A stretch of 64,000 bases of DNA from Archegozetes longisetosus. Lineage: Eukaryota > Arthropoda > Arachnida > Sarcoptiformes > Trhypochthoniidae. The notes under the pieces were generated by a model that worked only from the letters and a program-made list of their open reading frames with translations, was not told where the DNA came from and made no database searches. The stretch lies in contig JAEMBT020000001.1 of assembly GCA_018873245.2 (NCBI GenBank), forward strand, positions 12,048,220 to 12,112,219. The letters run 5' to 3'. A program made the position numbers and the translations under genes. Positions 23,989-34,649 of this stretch are shown here, piece by piece. Numbering within the stretch: position 1 is the first letter of the stretch; each line of letters opens with the position of its first letter.

Positions 23989-24138
23989 ATGAAAATTACT
24001 ATAGTAATTGTGTTGGTTATTATAGCAATACTTCTATTGCAATTTACGGATAATGGAAGTGCTACTAAAAACGTTAAAGCAATACGTAGAGCTAACAATT
24101 TGAGAGACCAGAAAAAAGCGACTGAGGAGAGAGATTAG
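23989..24138 (+). CDS. Tiny secreted peptide, or first exon of a longer gene
   Basis: ATG at 23989 opens 49 codons. The first roughly 20 residues are a strong signal peptide or anchor (ITIVIVLVIIAILLLQF), followed by a short Lys/Arg-rich polar tail. It may stand alone, or be spliced onto the GC-richer ORF at 24224-24594. A phase-compatible join exists through a weak donor inside the tail and the acceptor TTTAG at 24223, but the evidence for it is slight. Product not recognised. Confidence 0.4.
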   Translation: MKITIVIVLVIIAILLLQFTDNGSATKNVKAIRRANNLRDQKKATEERD

Positions 24139-24223
24139 TAAGGAATTTAAATCAAGAAGAGAAAAGTAAGAAAAAGTTAAAGGAGTAGTTACGTTTATAT
24201 ATAAAACCTTTGAAATACTTTAG

Positions 24224-24594
24224 GCAAGAGAAGAGAGGCATATTTGAGGCGAAATAATTTGCGTGAATCAGATATTCCTGCGGGACGTAAAGATGGACCA
24301 TCAGGTCTCCCGATGAATCATTTTGTCCAACATTCGAGCAGGAAAAGGGCAAAAGAGGCAGCAATGACGGCTGGGAAAGGCAGCAAACCTGTTCATGATC
24401 AGCCTCATGATGTTGGATATCTTCCTCATTTTCATTCAACGAATAAGAATGGCGATAGAAGGAAAGATGGCGTCCATCATGCTTATCCTCGTCAAAATCG
24501 ACCAGTATTAATTGATATCGGAGTCAAATTAAATAAACAAGCGAGAAAAGAACTTAGAAGCAATTCAGATTCTAAAAAACCGTCACCGCCATGA
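24224..24594 (+). CDS. ORF resembling a bacterial polymorphic-toxin C-terminal domain
   Basis: Open from an acceptor-like TTTAG at 24223 to a stop at 24594; no ATG sits at its start, so it is probably a downstream exon. It is much GC-richer than its surroundings. The protein is basic and His-rich: SDIPAGRKDGPSGLPMNHFV, RKRAKEAAMTAGKGSKP, then PHFHSTNKNG and GVHHAYPRQN. The PHFH..NG...HH.YP pattern recalls C-terminal domains of bacterial polymorphic toxins, from memory rather than a search. Composition and lack of animal relatives known to me suggest horizontal origin. Activity is unknown. Confidence 0.45.
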
Positions 24595-24599
24595 AGTAT

Positions 24600-26400
24600 A
24601 TATCTTGAAGTTACTATTGATGTTACTCCAACTCGTCGGTGATTGAAGTAATCAATTCTTTTATTTTTCTTTGCTTTTACCAAAAGTATATTTATCTCAA
24701 CTGAACTATTAAAAATTGACGCTTTAAATGTTTATTTTTGAGTTGTTTAATTTAAAATATTATAAGTACGGCAACCTATTATGATGGAGTTCGTTGCACT
24801 TCTCGCTTCTCTTCATTCGCTCTTCAACAATACAAAGCTATTTGTGTAGAGTACTTTGTTGAATTTAACAAAAAAATTGTACATTAAGCCAACTACCTAT
24901 AAGTTGAGCACGACCTCTCCCCTAAACCCCTGAGACGTCTCTTTAAATACGTTTAGAGTTGAGGAGAAAATATTCCTTCACGTAGGTTTCGATTGTCGTT
25001 CAATAATATTATTCTCTGGTCATTTGTTGTTGACCAGCTACAACGACACTCAAAACTACTTATCGACAAGTGGTAAATAAGTTATTTACTCATGTATTTC
25101 TGGGTTCGAAAATGGCTCGGATTCAGAGAAAAAACTGTCTACAGTTTCGATTTTAGAAATAGAACATTGAATCCTATCAGTAATTAATAATTTGCGTGTG
25201 AAATATTTTATGTACTCACGATATTGTTTAAAAAGTTGAAAGTTTTAAAGAAATTTTAATTATAATAAAAACTACTTGTATATAAGTAATTGAAAGAAAT
25301 TGAATTTAAACTTATTAAAAGAATGCTTATTGAGAAGTTGTGCAGAATTATTAGAGATTTACTATGCATTTACGGTCTGTGATAAAACTGAGATACTAAA
25401 TTTTTGAGCATTCTCTACCTTTGCATATTAGTCGATTTAAATGAACTTATTTATCTGACAAACTATGGTACACTAAAAATCTTTCTCACAAAGAGGCGAA
25501 ATATGACTCTTACAGGCATATCCATGAATAATATTAATCAACACGGATATAAAATAAATAAATATTTCTAGATTCAAATAAATGGAATAAAAATTACACA
25601 AAAAATAATCTAATAATTTGTTTACTTACCGAAACTCCTCAACAGTGCACTAAAATCCAAAATCACGAACTTTCGGTTCACTATAGTTCTGCAATTAAAA
25701 CTCCAAATAACTTGATATTAGCATCAATAGAGAACATCATGAAAACATATCGTACGTTTCCTAGACGTGCTTCAAACCCCTGACATATATTATAATGGCA
25801 AAATTAGAGTTTAACATGTAAAATCAGATCAAGACTAATTATCGAGATTATCTCACATCACTTAGAATACGATCTAAATTGACTTGTTGAGACAAGTTAA
25901 TTGAAGTTTGATATATGCTTTTGAAAAGTCAGGATAAATTGGCCTTTTTACGAAAAGCCTACAACATCTTTCTCACCATGAACTTCAAAATTGCCTTGAA
26001 CTCATTCAGAATACCAAGCTAAACTTTCAATTTCTATAGAATTTTCGAGCTCTTCGATCGATTGTGAATTATTTGCATAAACTTTATCTCTCAAGCTTTT
26101 CCACCAGAGTTGCTACCCTTCGGCCATTTGGACTGAAGTATCCTTTTTAAATTTTGATCGGCCCAAAACTCTAAGGTCGACCTTAGGACTGACATTATGA
26201 CTTTCCTGAGTGAAAATTTGATTCTAACTTAGAATTTCGTCTTGAAAACGAGTTCTCGTCTGGTGAAAAATCTCATGGAAGCTTGAGCTATCTCGTCTTG
26301 CGAGACAAGACAAGATCATAAAATTAACAAGAGAAAGAGACCGGTTCTCAAAAATTTAATAAATAAAAACTTTACTATAAATAATAAACTGATTATATTA
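24600..26400. other. Intergenic, nothing firm
   Basis: Slightly less AT-rich patches occur (24780-25080, 26100-26340) but no coding frame or paired repeat could be defended. The right part abuts the hAT pseudogene and may include its 5' terminus. Confidence 0.35.
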
Positions 26401-28010
26401 GGTTGTTCGGAACGTCTTTTATTTTTTTAATTTTCAAAAACACTCGTAGATTATGTCGATTTTAGATTTGTTTACTTGTCGAATCGAAGCGATAGAAAAA
26501 GTTTTCGAGAATATGTTGCGGAGTTTGTCATTTGTGGTCACTATCTCTTCACTATAGTCGAAGGATATGGGTTTAAACAACTGATCAAATCATTGACTAG
26601 TAGAGTTGATATGCTTTCAGCTGACGCTGTGAGAAGAGATGTCATCGAAATGTTCAAAGACTGCAAGAGTGAACCTATTGAGCAATTCTACAGAATAGAA
26701 CCTGAGATTGCGATCACAACAGATATTTGGACATCACTGGCCAATGAGCCCTACATTGCAGTTACTCCCCATTTCTTTAGTGGAAAAAAATTATATCATG
26801 TTTTGCTCGATTTTGCACTTATACTACATCATCATAACAGAGAACAAATCAAATACACAGTTCAGCGTGTATTAGAGGAATATTGTATAACTAATAAAAT
26901 TCGGGCCATAACTACAAACAACGCCACTAATAACACATCGGGAATAAAATTATTGAATGATTATCTACGATATGATTTAATGATTGACAAAGAGTTCTAT
27001 CACATGCCATGTTTTGGACATGTTTTAAACTTACGTGTTCAGGAAGGCATCAAATCGATTGGATTCACCCTTGAAAATTTGAGATCTTTGAGTTCTGAAG
27101 TTTTCATCTAAGCAGAAACAACTCTTAGAGGAAACTTCGAAAGCACTAAAGCAAAATTATGTCAAAGTGAAAAGGGAGACACGAATGTACGCTGGAACTC
27201 GACATATATTATGATAGATAGAGCTCCGGCACTACGAAAGGTTATCAGAACTCTTTCAAACGATGATGAAAATAATATATTCAAAGAGAACAAAATTCCT
27301 GACCTTGAATGTCATAACTTGAGTGCCATTTATAAGTTTTTAAAATCATTTTTTGAAGCAAATTCTCTTGTATCTCAACAAAGCTATCCGAGCTTATGTG
27401 TCGTCGTACCTCTATGTGATAGTTTACTTAAGCACTTAAAAAAGAAAAATCTAACAAAAATAAGACAATCAAAACTTGCGCACAAGTAATGGAGGAAAAA
27501 TTTTTGAAGTACGAAAATGAACTAAAAAATAATTTATCTCAGTTTGCAGCAGTTTTAGATCCTAGAATTAACATCAAGTATTTTGACTCAAGTGACAGCA
27601 TTGATTTGAAAAAGTCATTTATTGATTATTACCAAAAGTATTACAGTGAATCAAACTTGAGAAATGAAAGTGAAACTGAACAAAGTACTACTCTTTTAGC
27701 TCCATTTACAAAAAAGAAAAATAACTGGCGATGAAGAGATATTAAGATATTTTGACACACCACAGGAAGATTCGAAAATAGATTTAGTTATTTGGTGGAA
27801 AAATCACTAGTCGTCATTTCCAAACTTATCTAAAATGACTTTCGATATTCTAAATATTCCTGCAACTAGTGTCCCAAGTGAACAAATATTCTCTAAAGCT
27901 GGTGATGTGATCACGAAGAAGCGTAATAGACTCTCAAAAGATTTTATTCAAGCATTAACGTGTGCCGAATCTATGTTAAAGTACTCTAAATTCGAATAAA
28001 TGTTTTATTA
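26401..28010 (+). pseudogene. hAT-superfamily transposase (BED/RICESLEEPER-like), decayed
   Basis: Plus-strand blocks at 26476-27111, 27130-27489, 27489-27734 and 27780-27999 together make a hAT transposase. Motifs: AITTDIWTSLANEPYIAVT (first catalytic region), HMPCFGHVLNLRVQEG, VRWNSTYIMIDR, LSQFAAVLDPR, and a C-terminal dimerisation block with DILNIPATSVPSEQIFSKAG and KRNRLS. At least three stops or shifts separate the blocks (about 27109, 27487, 27732). The bases after 28070 carry GCTCGAG-rich sequence that may be the right terminus, but I could not match a left end. Confidence 0.88.
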
Positions 28011-28069
28011 TAGCTTAAATACGTTCTTTCAGTAAATTATTTCTTTTAAAAGGTTTTATATTCTCTTTT

Positions 28070-28536
28070 TAAGGTCAGGCTCGAGCTTAGGCTCAAGTTT
28101 TAGAAGATTCTTTCAGGCTCAGGCTCATCACCGAGCCTTAAAAGCTCGAGCCTTGCGGAATACTGCTTATTAGAAATAAGTATTGAAGGCTAAAGCACAA
28201 ACATACTTCTTAAAGAAATAATTTTTCTCAACAACTAATTATTTGTGAAATTTCAACTTGAAGATATCAACTTTCAGGTCTTTACCAATATCAATTTATT
28301 TTAACTATACTGACAGATCCAACTGTACCTTAAACTCCATATGAGTCAAGTTGAATGAATAACATTTTCAAAACATCTTTCGAGATTTAACAATCAATGC
28401 GTTTGAATTAAAATTGGAAATAAGTTATGTGTTTGATCGTGATAACTATATTTTATTTCGAATTTATCAAGTTTAGGTCAAAAATTATGGTCAAAAATTT
28501 ATTAGTCAGACACGAGTCAGCTTTTAAATTGGTTGT
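28070..28536. other. Non-coding, AGGCTCGAGC-rich patch
   Basis: Bases 28075-28160 repeat GGCTC and GAGCC in both orientations, possibly a transposon end. The rest is featureless. Confidence 0.35.
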
Positions 28537-29078
28537 TTAAAAATAAGTAACATCCCAATGTAATCTATCTTCATCATAGTAGATATTACCATTTTTATCT
28601 TTATATTTCTTTCCACCAATTGATTGATAATTCTCTTTGATATATTTGCTTAGTGCAGGGTCGCCCGATGATTTAGATATGTCGACTTTATAGCCATTTT
28701 CGTGGCTATATGTCCCTGAGTTATGACCAACTTCAGTACCTCCAGTAATCACAATCTGACAACCACATTCCCTTTTGAAGGCAATGACTCCATCAATTGT
28801 TTGCGGTCGGATTCCATCCAAAGAAGTACATGACTTCTTTGTTTTATCATCACAGTTACCCGAAGAACGAGTAGTGATCCTCGCGGCTTCTAATTTTCTG
28901 ATAACTTCTGGATCGACAGCTGCACAAATTTTGATAAGAACAATGTAATGAAAAATTTAGATAAGTCAAATTCACACACTCTTAAATGTCATTGAAATGA
29001 TGGATGACGATTACCTGATTGACCAACAGAAAATATCGCGAAAGCAACGAGCAACATATAAACTGGGATATAATACAT
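28537..29078 (-). CDS. Secreted M15-like peptidase (peptidoglycan hydrolase-like), complete
   Basis: Two exons, 29015-29078 and 28537-28919, join through a 95-nt GT-AG intron (phase 1) into 148 residues. The start ATG at 29078 gives a clean signal peptide (VYMLLVAFAIFSVGQ). The mature part has CGCQIVITGGTEVGH, then YSHENGYKVDIS and, near the C-terminus, LHWDVTYF. SHxxGxxxD plus a late HWD fits the metal-binding scheme of M15-type D-Ala-D-Ala or L-Ala-D-Glu peptidases: His and Asp seven apart, with a distal His. Related small secreted proteins are known to me mainly from bacteria and fungi, so this may be a horizontally acquired gene, now intron-bearing and secreted. Its likely substrate would be bacterial peptidoglycan, a defence or digestive role (inference). 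There are four cysteines in the mature protein. Confidence 0.72.
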
Positions 29079-30576
29079 TTTTGAAGTTTATAGTTCAATT
29101 TTTACAAAGATAACTGTATTTTTCTTCAGTACAATCGCAGTTCCTTTTCCAAGCAGTGCTATTTATATATAAATATTATCTAATTAAATAAGCATTGCAG
29201 TAAATAATTTTTGATCAAATAATGACCAAGTCCAATGACTTGCAATACCTATTTCCATTAATAAATGCTTGATTTTTCAACTGTTTAGTGCAATATTGAC
29301 CAAATGAGATGATAATATATTCTATAAATAAGCTTGTAATCAACAAGCTCATAAATTACAAAGCTATATGCGGTTAATCAGAATTTGAGAAACAGATATG
29401 ACTTTGTAGAAGTTAGTTCAAATCCGTAACTATATAAATGGTAGATAATCATGAGGCAATGTCAGGTTTCGAGTTAATCAATCGGACAATTATTTGTTTT
29501 CTAACCTTGTCTGAACTCGATTAGATTCTGAATGAAAATTCTTGAAATATATCCTAAAAGACATTTCAAAGTTATTTGTTTATATAAATAATTAAAATAG
29601 AAATTCAAATGAGTTTTTTCAGGGTTTAGTTTATTTGTTGAATACTTAGTTAATTTTTAGATGAATATAAAGTAACCAAAGAGATAATAGAATAATAGAT
29701 ACAAACCAATTAAATCTGGAAACTTTTACATTACTTCTAAAAATATTCAAAACTTTTATAAACTACTTTAATAGTTTTATACTTCACTCACGATCTGCTT
29801 CCATGCTTAAAATTAAATTATCCATACAAATGATGCCTAAACCCTAAATGACTCAGATTATTATTGTTCTCCTCGATCAAAAAGTTAAAAAATTAATCAG
29901 GGTAAAGCTTTGAAAAGACTGATAATGACTCCTATTTCAAGATTTCATCCAGACTTCTACTTTCATTAAATTACATTAAATATTGTCACATGTTCCTTTT
30001 TATGACATGGGATCGATCTAAACATTAAAAAATCGGCTAAATGTTTTATGTGACATGTGTTTACCTGAAATAAATAAATTGAAATCAGGGGACTTAATGT
30101 GAGATTCCAATTTATTTTACCTAATTCTCTATCAAAGAGTCTGGTTGGACTCGATAGAGAATGCTTTGCTTTCTAATGTATTTTTAGATATATTCTTATA
30201 TGTTTTCTGCAAGCTTTTATTAAAAAATTGTTGATAGATGTTAAGTAGAATAAAACTGTTGTTTAACAATTTTTTATTATGACAATTTTCTCTCACATAC
30301 AGTAATACACAAAGTAAAAATAAAAAGAATAATGACTACCATTACACAACTTCTCTTGTCTTTTATAGTTTTGTTGTTTCCCTAATATTGCTGCTTTTAG
30401 CTAAAAATATAGAGATATTTGTGTTTTCCTGTAATTTAGGTAAATTATACATTTATTTATCAGTTAAGTGGAAATTTACTAGACTGTGACTGTAAAGCTA
30501 AAATACAAATCTAATACACATAAAAGTTGTAAATTACACTTTCTATTTTAAGATACATCTACTCGATTATTATTAA
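29079..30576. other. Intergenic
   Basis: No gene seen. A 41-bp sequence at about 30122-30162 (CTCTATC..AGAGTCTGG..GACTCGATAGAG) matches 16793-16833 in inverse orientation. A weak TATA-like sequence occurs about 70 bp before the M15-like gene (near 29165). Confidence 0.4.
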
Positions 30577-31047
30577 CCCTTCGTCACAGCTTAACTTCTG
30601 AAAACAAAATTAACTGTGGGGTAAAATGTTACCCCACGCCTTCCACGCTTTATATCTGATCTAGGTTAGTTCGAATGTTTTCAGAATCAAAGTTAGTCTT
30701 TATTTTCAACGTTTTCATTAAATAATTAATTAATTTCTAGTTATTATCTGCTACAGCGTCATCAGCGGTTCAAGTTGCTAGTAGCGACATTACAGCGCTG
30801 CGACACATATAATAAACACAAAGCACTGCGGTGCTAGGAGGAATTTCTGTCCTCACAAAGACATGTTTCCAGAAAATAATTTTTAAAAAAAGTTATAATT
30901 CCAAATTAATCAGGATTTTTGTGATTTATAGTCAGATATATGACTGAGGAATAGCTAAATTTTCAAGAAATGACAACATTCTGTTGATTTTAGCGAGATT
31001 TTTAAAGTCAAACTTGGGACATTTTACCCAACAGTTGTGACGAAGGG
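30577..31047. mobile_element. piggyBac-type MITE
   Basis: The ends CCCTTCGTCACAG and CTGTGACGAAGGG-like (TTGTGACGAAGGG at 31035-31047) are bordered by TTAA on both sides (30573-30576, 31048-31051), as expected for piggyBac-family elements. A subterminal palindrome GGGGTAAAATGTTACCCC lies at about 30617-30634. 471 bp, no coding capacity. Confidence 0.78.
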
Positions 31048-31408
31048 TTAAATTAAGAATAGATTAATGTTTTGCTCTTAAGACATATAACTACAACTAA
31101 ATAAACATAAAAGCCTTAAACACGAGTTTTACTTCACAAAATTAATATAAGACAGCTAAGATTAACATGAACAAAGTTTGTTATCTATAAAAGTTAAATA
31201 TCATAAAAATTATGAATTTAAAGCATTTTATAATATTGAAAACAATTATATAACTTTTACCCAACTGTTGTGCTTAAAACATATTTCGAAATTAATTTAA
31301 ATAGATTTTCATATGAAATAACAGCTGCTATGAAGGAAGCTCGAAGGCTATAAAAGTTATAAGTCGACAAATTTCTCTATCAAACCTGTCGAAATAATTA
31401 AAACCAAT

Positions 31409-32645
31409 ATGAGTGCAATATTAAAATCAACAATTCTTTTGCTACTCGCAAGTTTGAATAACTGTAATAATGAAACATTGAGTTAGTATATGAACTAAAA
31501 ATTTCTCTATCAAATTTCGATTTAAAGTTAAATTCAAAATTTAAAACATCTTTGAATATATTCATAATATTTGATGCACAATCTTGAAATTTTTATTTAA
31601 ATTTTAGAAATATCGAAGGAAAGAAATCCAGGAAGTACAGTAAATGCAGTATCTGTTGATGCTCAGTTTACTTGCTCAAGTAACTCGAAACTTAAAAGGT
31701 AAAAGTTACTGAAATCCTAAAGATTTTTATAGATATAAAATTGATTGTTCAAATTACAGATAAAATTCATGTTTATAAAATATAAAAATCTATAGTATTA
31801 AAAGGGCGGTCCATTTGATTGATTATCTTTTGACTAATGCATAATCAATCGACCGCCTAATGAAATCAATTTCACTCAATTCAGGTTAATTTCGTTTAGT
31901 TGTCGATCAAATTAAGTGCTGATAGACCAATCCTTGATGAAATATGATATTATAAATTATTGATAATTTTCGACATTAAGTCGTTAAACTTTAATATTTC
32001 TACTGAACTACTGATATTTCTACTAATGATATTTTCTACTGATATTATAAATTATTATTTTACATTTAGAATCTTCCAGTTTGTTAAACTTACTTTCACA
32101 TTTCTTAAAAATTTAAACACGAACACGAAATTGATTAAAATAAACCATATACATTTGATTAACTTTTAGGCGAGTGCTACCTATTCATATGAAAATACAG
32201 TTCCGTGCAACGGATACCAACAGAGATCTGGTAGTGCAACATATGACATAACTTTCAACGACGAAGATGGATGTGAAACCAAGTCTCTAAAGTTGGAAAA
32301 CTTATCAATAACTGCTATTTACATAAACGGTATACTAATAACTTAATTTCTATTCAATTGTACTTTTGTGATTTGAACAATAATTTAATTCGAATCTAAG
32401 GTAACGAATATTATCGCGCAACTCAACAAATAACCGATTCTGTTTGCAAGGGCGGAAAAGTAACCATAATAGCTTTTATTGCTAACAATGATTGTTTATC
32501 TTGTTATTCGGAAGATGGAGTCACATCAATTAAATCAGTTAAAGCCTCTTTCGAAATCGAAGGTGGAAAATGTGATTCGAAATGTACAGGAACTCTTGAT
32601 GTGAACTACGACCCAGGTGTGACAGAATCAAAACTTATTGGATGA
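31409..32645 (+). CDS. Secreted Cys-containing protein of unrecognised family, intact copy
   Basis: Four exons: 31409-31481 (or -31484), 31608-31698, 32175-32329 and 32401-32645. All are GT-AG and phase-consistent (1, 2, 1), giving about 187 residues. Exon 1 encodes a signal peptide (STILLLLASLNNC). The mature protein has VSVDAQFTCSS, NTVPCNGY, a YDITFNDEDGC strand, CKGGKVTIIAF, NDCLSC, and a closing GGKCDSKCTG with YDPGVTE. The beta-strand-like alternation and paired cysteines suggest a compact extracellular domain. A paralogue with the same exon layout lies at 50324-51400. In exon 3 an alternative acceptor at 32169 would break the frame, so the one at 32174 is chosen. I do not recognise the family and assign no function. 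Confidence 0.7.
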
Positions 32646-33295
32646 TTCAAGGAAATTCAAAATAATTCTGTAATCAATTATTTATATTAATTGAATAAAC
32701 TCATTTACTCAAGCAATACAATTATGAAGACAATTCTAATGAAGTTCAGAAAAATTGAGTGAACAGAAAATTTTGCACTTCTAAAGCTTACAAACTTTGC
32801 ATTCGATTAAATGCATAAACATGGAGATTTGATTTGTAATGAATTACTTGAAATATTTGGCTAAATTTAAGTATATTAAAATAAAAAATTTAAGCACTGA
32901 ATGAAAAGTTTTCAACAGAAGCGAATTCTTGAAATTCGGGACAATCAAGATTTTCTATATTATATGCTTATTCTTAAAACTTAAATAGTGTTTCAGATAC
33001 TTATAAGCCACTACTGAGGTTGAATGAATGTTCGCTCAGAATACAAAATTATTCCTTTCTCGAAGTTGTGCCATTAAACAAATTAATTTCTTAATAAAGA
33101 AAAAAGCAGTATATATCGGGAATGTTCAATCACTAGTTTGTATTACAGAAAACATTGATTGAACTGTCATTCAAAGTGTAGGCTGTAATTAAAAGTTCAA
33201 CAACAATACATTTAATTACTAAAATCCAGGTAGAATCTGAGACAAGTAATTAACATTGCATTTTAAATGTAGTAACAGCATTTCTGACTCAGTAT
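32646..33295. other. Intergenic, nothing seen
   Basis: AT-rich 3' flank with AATAAA at about 32694. No gene. Confidence 0.4.
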
Positions 33296-33935
33296 TAGTG
33301 ATAGACATCAGCTCAGTTACCCTGAGCTTGAGCTGAGCTGTGAGCCGCGTTGAAGGACCTTAAACTTGAGCTAAACTGACCTATATTTCAACTCATTTGA
33401 GCTTGAGCTGAGCTGATTTGAGCTGATTTTAGCTGGGCTGAGCTGTGAACCTAGACTGATCTAATATAATCTGATTGATAAACTCAAATATCTATGAAAC
33501 TTTTTAATATTTATTAAGAAATACTAGAAATTAGTTACAAAGTAAAAATTTTAGTCTGAGTTTTAAGTGGTCAGATTTCAACAATATCTGTTATTTAACA
33601 TTATGGGTAATTAAATATCAAATCATTAAATTAATACTTATTCGAATCAAACTTAAGCATTGAATTGAAACAAAAACTTCTTTCGAAATAAACTATTAAA
33701 TATTTAATACTATCTTAAAATGTTTTAGAATCGTTTTCTATATGCTATTATTGCAAAGTTTTAAATTAAACTAAACGTCATTAGGCTATACAGCATATCA
33801 TTTATAGGCATTTCATAAAGTATTAAATTTCTATTCGGATAAATCGTTTAAAATAGTAAACTCTAATAAGTTCCATAAAGTGTTACCCATTGAGCTGAGC
33901 TGCAGCTCAGCTCAGCTCAATGATGTCTATCACTA
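33296..33935. mobile_element. hAT-like non-autonomous element with GAGCT-rich ends
   Basis: Terminal inverted repeat TAGTGATAGACATCA at the left, with its mirror TGATGTCTATCACTA at the right. Both subterminal zones are dense in GAGCT/AGCTC units (33310-33460 and 33893-33922). The 8-bp flanks CTCAGTAT and CTTGGCAT agree at 5 of 8, so any target duplication is eroded. Interior non-coding. Confidence 0.6.
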
Positions 33936-34649
33936 CTTGGCATAGAATAACAGTTGTCGATACCAGCTGAAGTTAATACACATCAATGGTTAAAATATAT
34001 TTTCATTTATAATACCTAACATTCCTATTAAACTAAAAATACACTAATGTTATACCTAAAATGAACACGTACGAACTAAACATAAAACCTTTAAACACTA
34101 TTTTCTATTTCACAGTATTCTTGGATCTCGACAACTCCTAAAAACAGTCACCGAGTTGTGTCCCTGAAAGCCACATCGAAATACTATCATTTAATGAAAA
34201 TTCAACAGTATCGATGAAAAATATTCTAAGCATGATACAGGAAATCGAAATCAAATTAAAGGACAATTAAATTTAAAATCCAACTCACGCTTTAGAAAAA
34301 TTTGTTTGATCAAAATCCGATCTAAACTATTTTCCAAGTTGTGACTAATACTCGAAATAAAAAGCTTATGAATGAAATTTAAATCAAACTAAGTATTAGG
34401 GCTTGACTCCAGATTCAACTCCCAATAGAGTTAAAATGATACATTTCGAAAGAGATCTTTCCATTAAAGTCAATAGCAGTCATGAAAATAATACTATCTG
34501 TGAAGACAGGTTTCGAGTATTTGATCACTTCATTCCTTTGTTTTGTGACCTCAAACAGTTCTATAGTTAACTGGCACTTTTATCAATACGTTAATTAATT
34601 TATACGAAAATAAAGTTTTGATAACTAGTTGCAATTCATCACTTATGAT
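33936..34649. other. Intergenic, nothing seen
   Basis: No supported gene or repeat. Confidence 0.4.
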
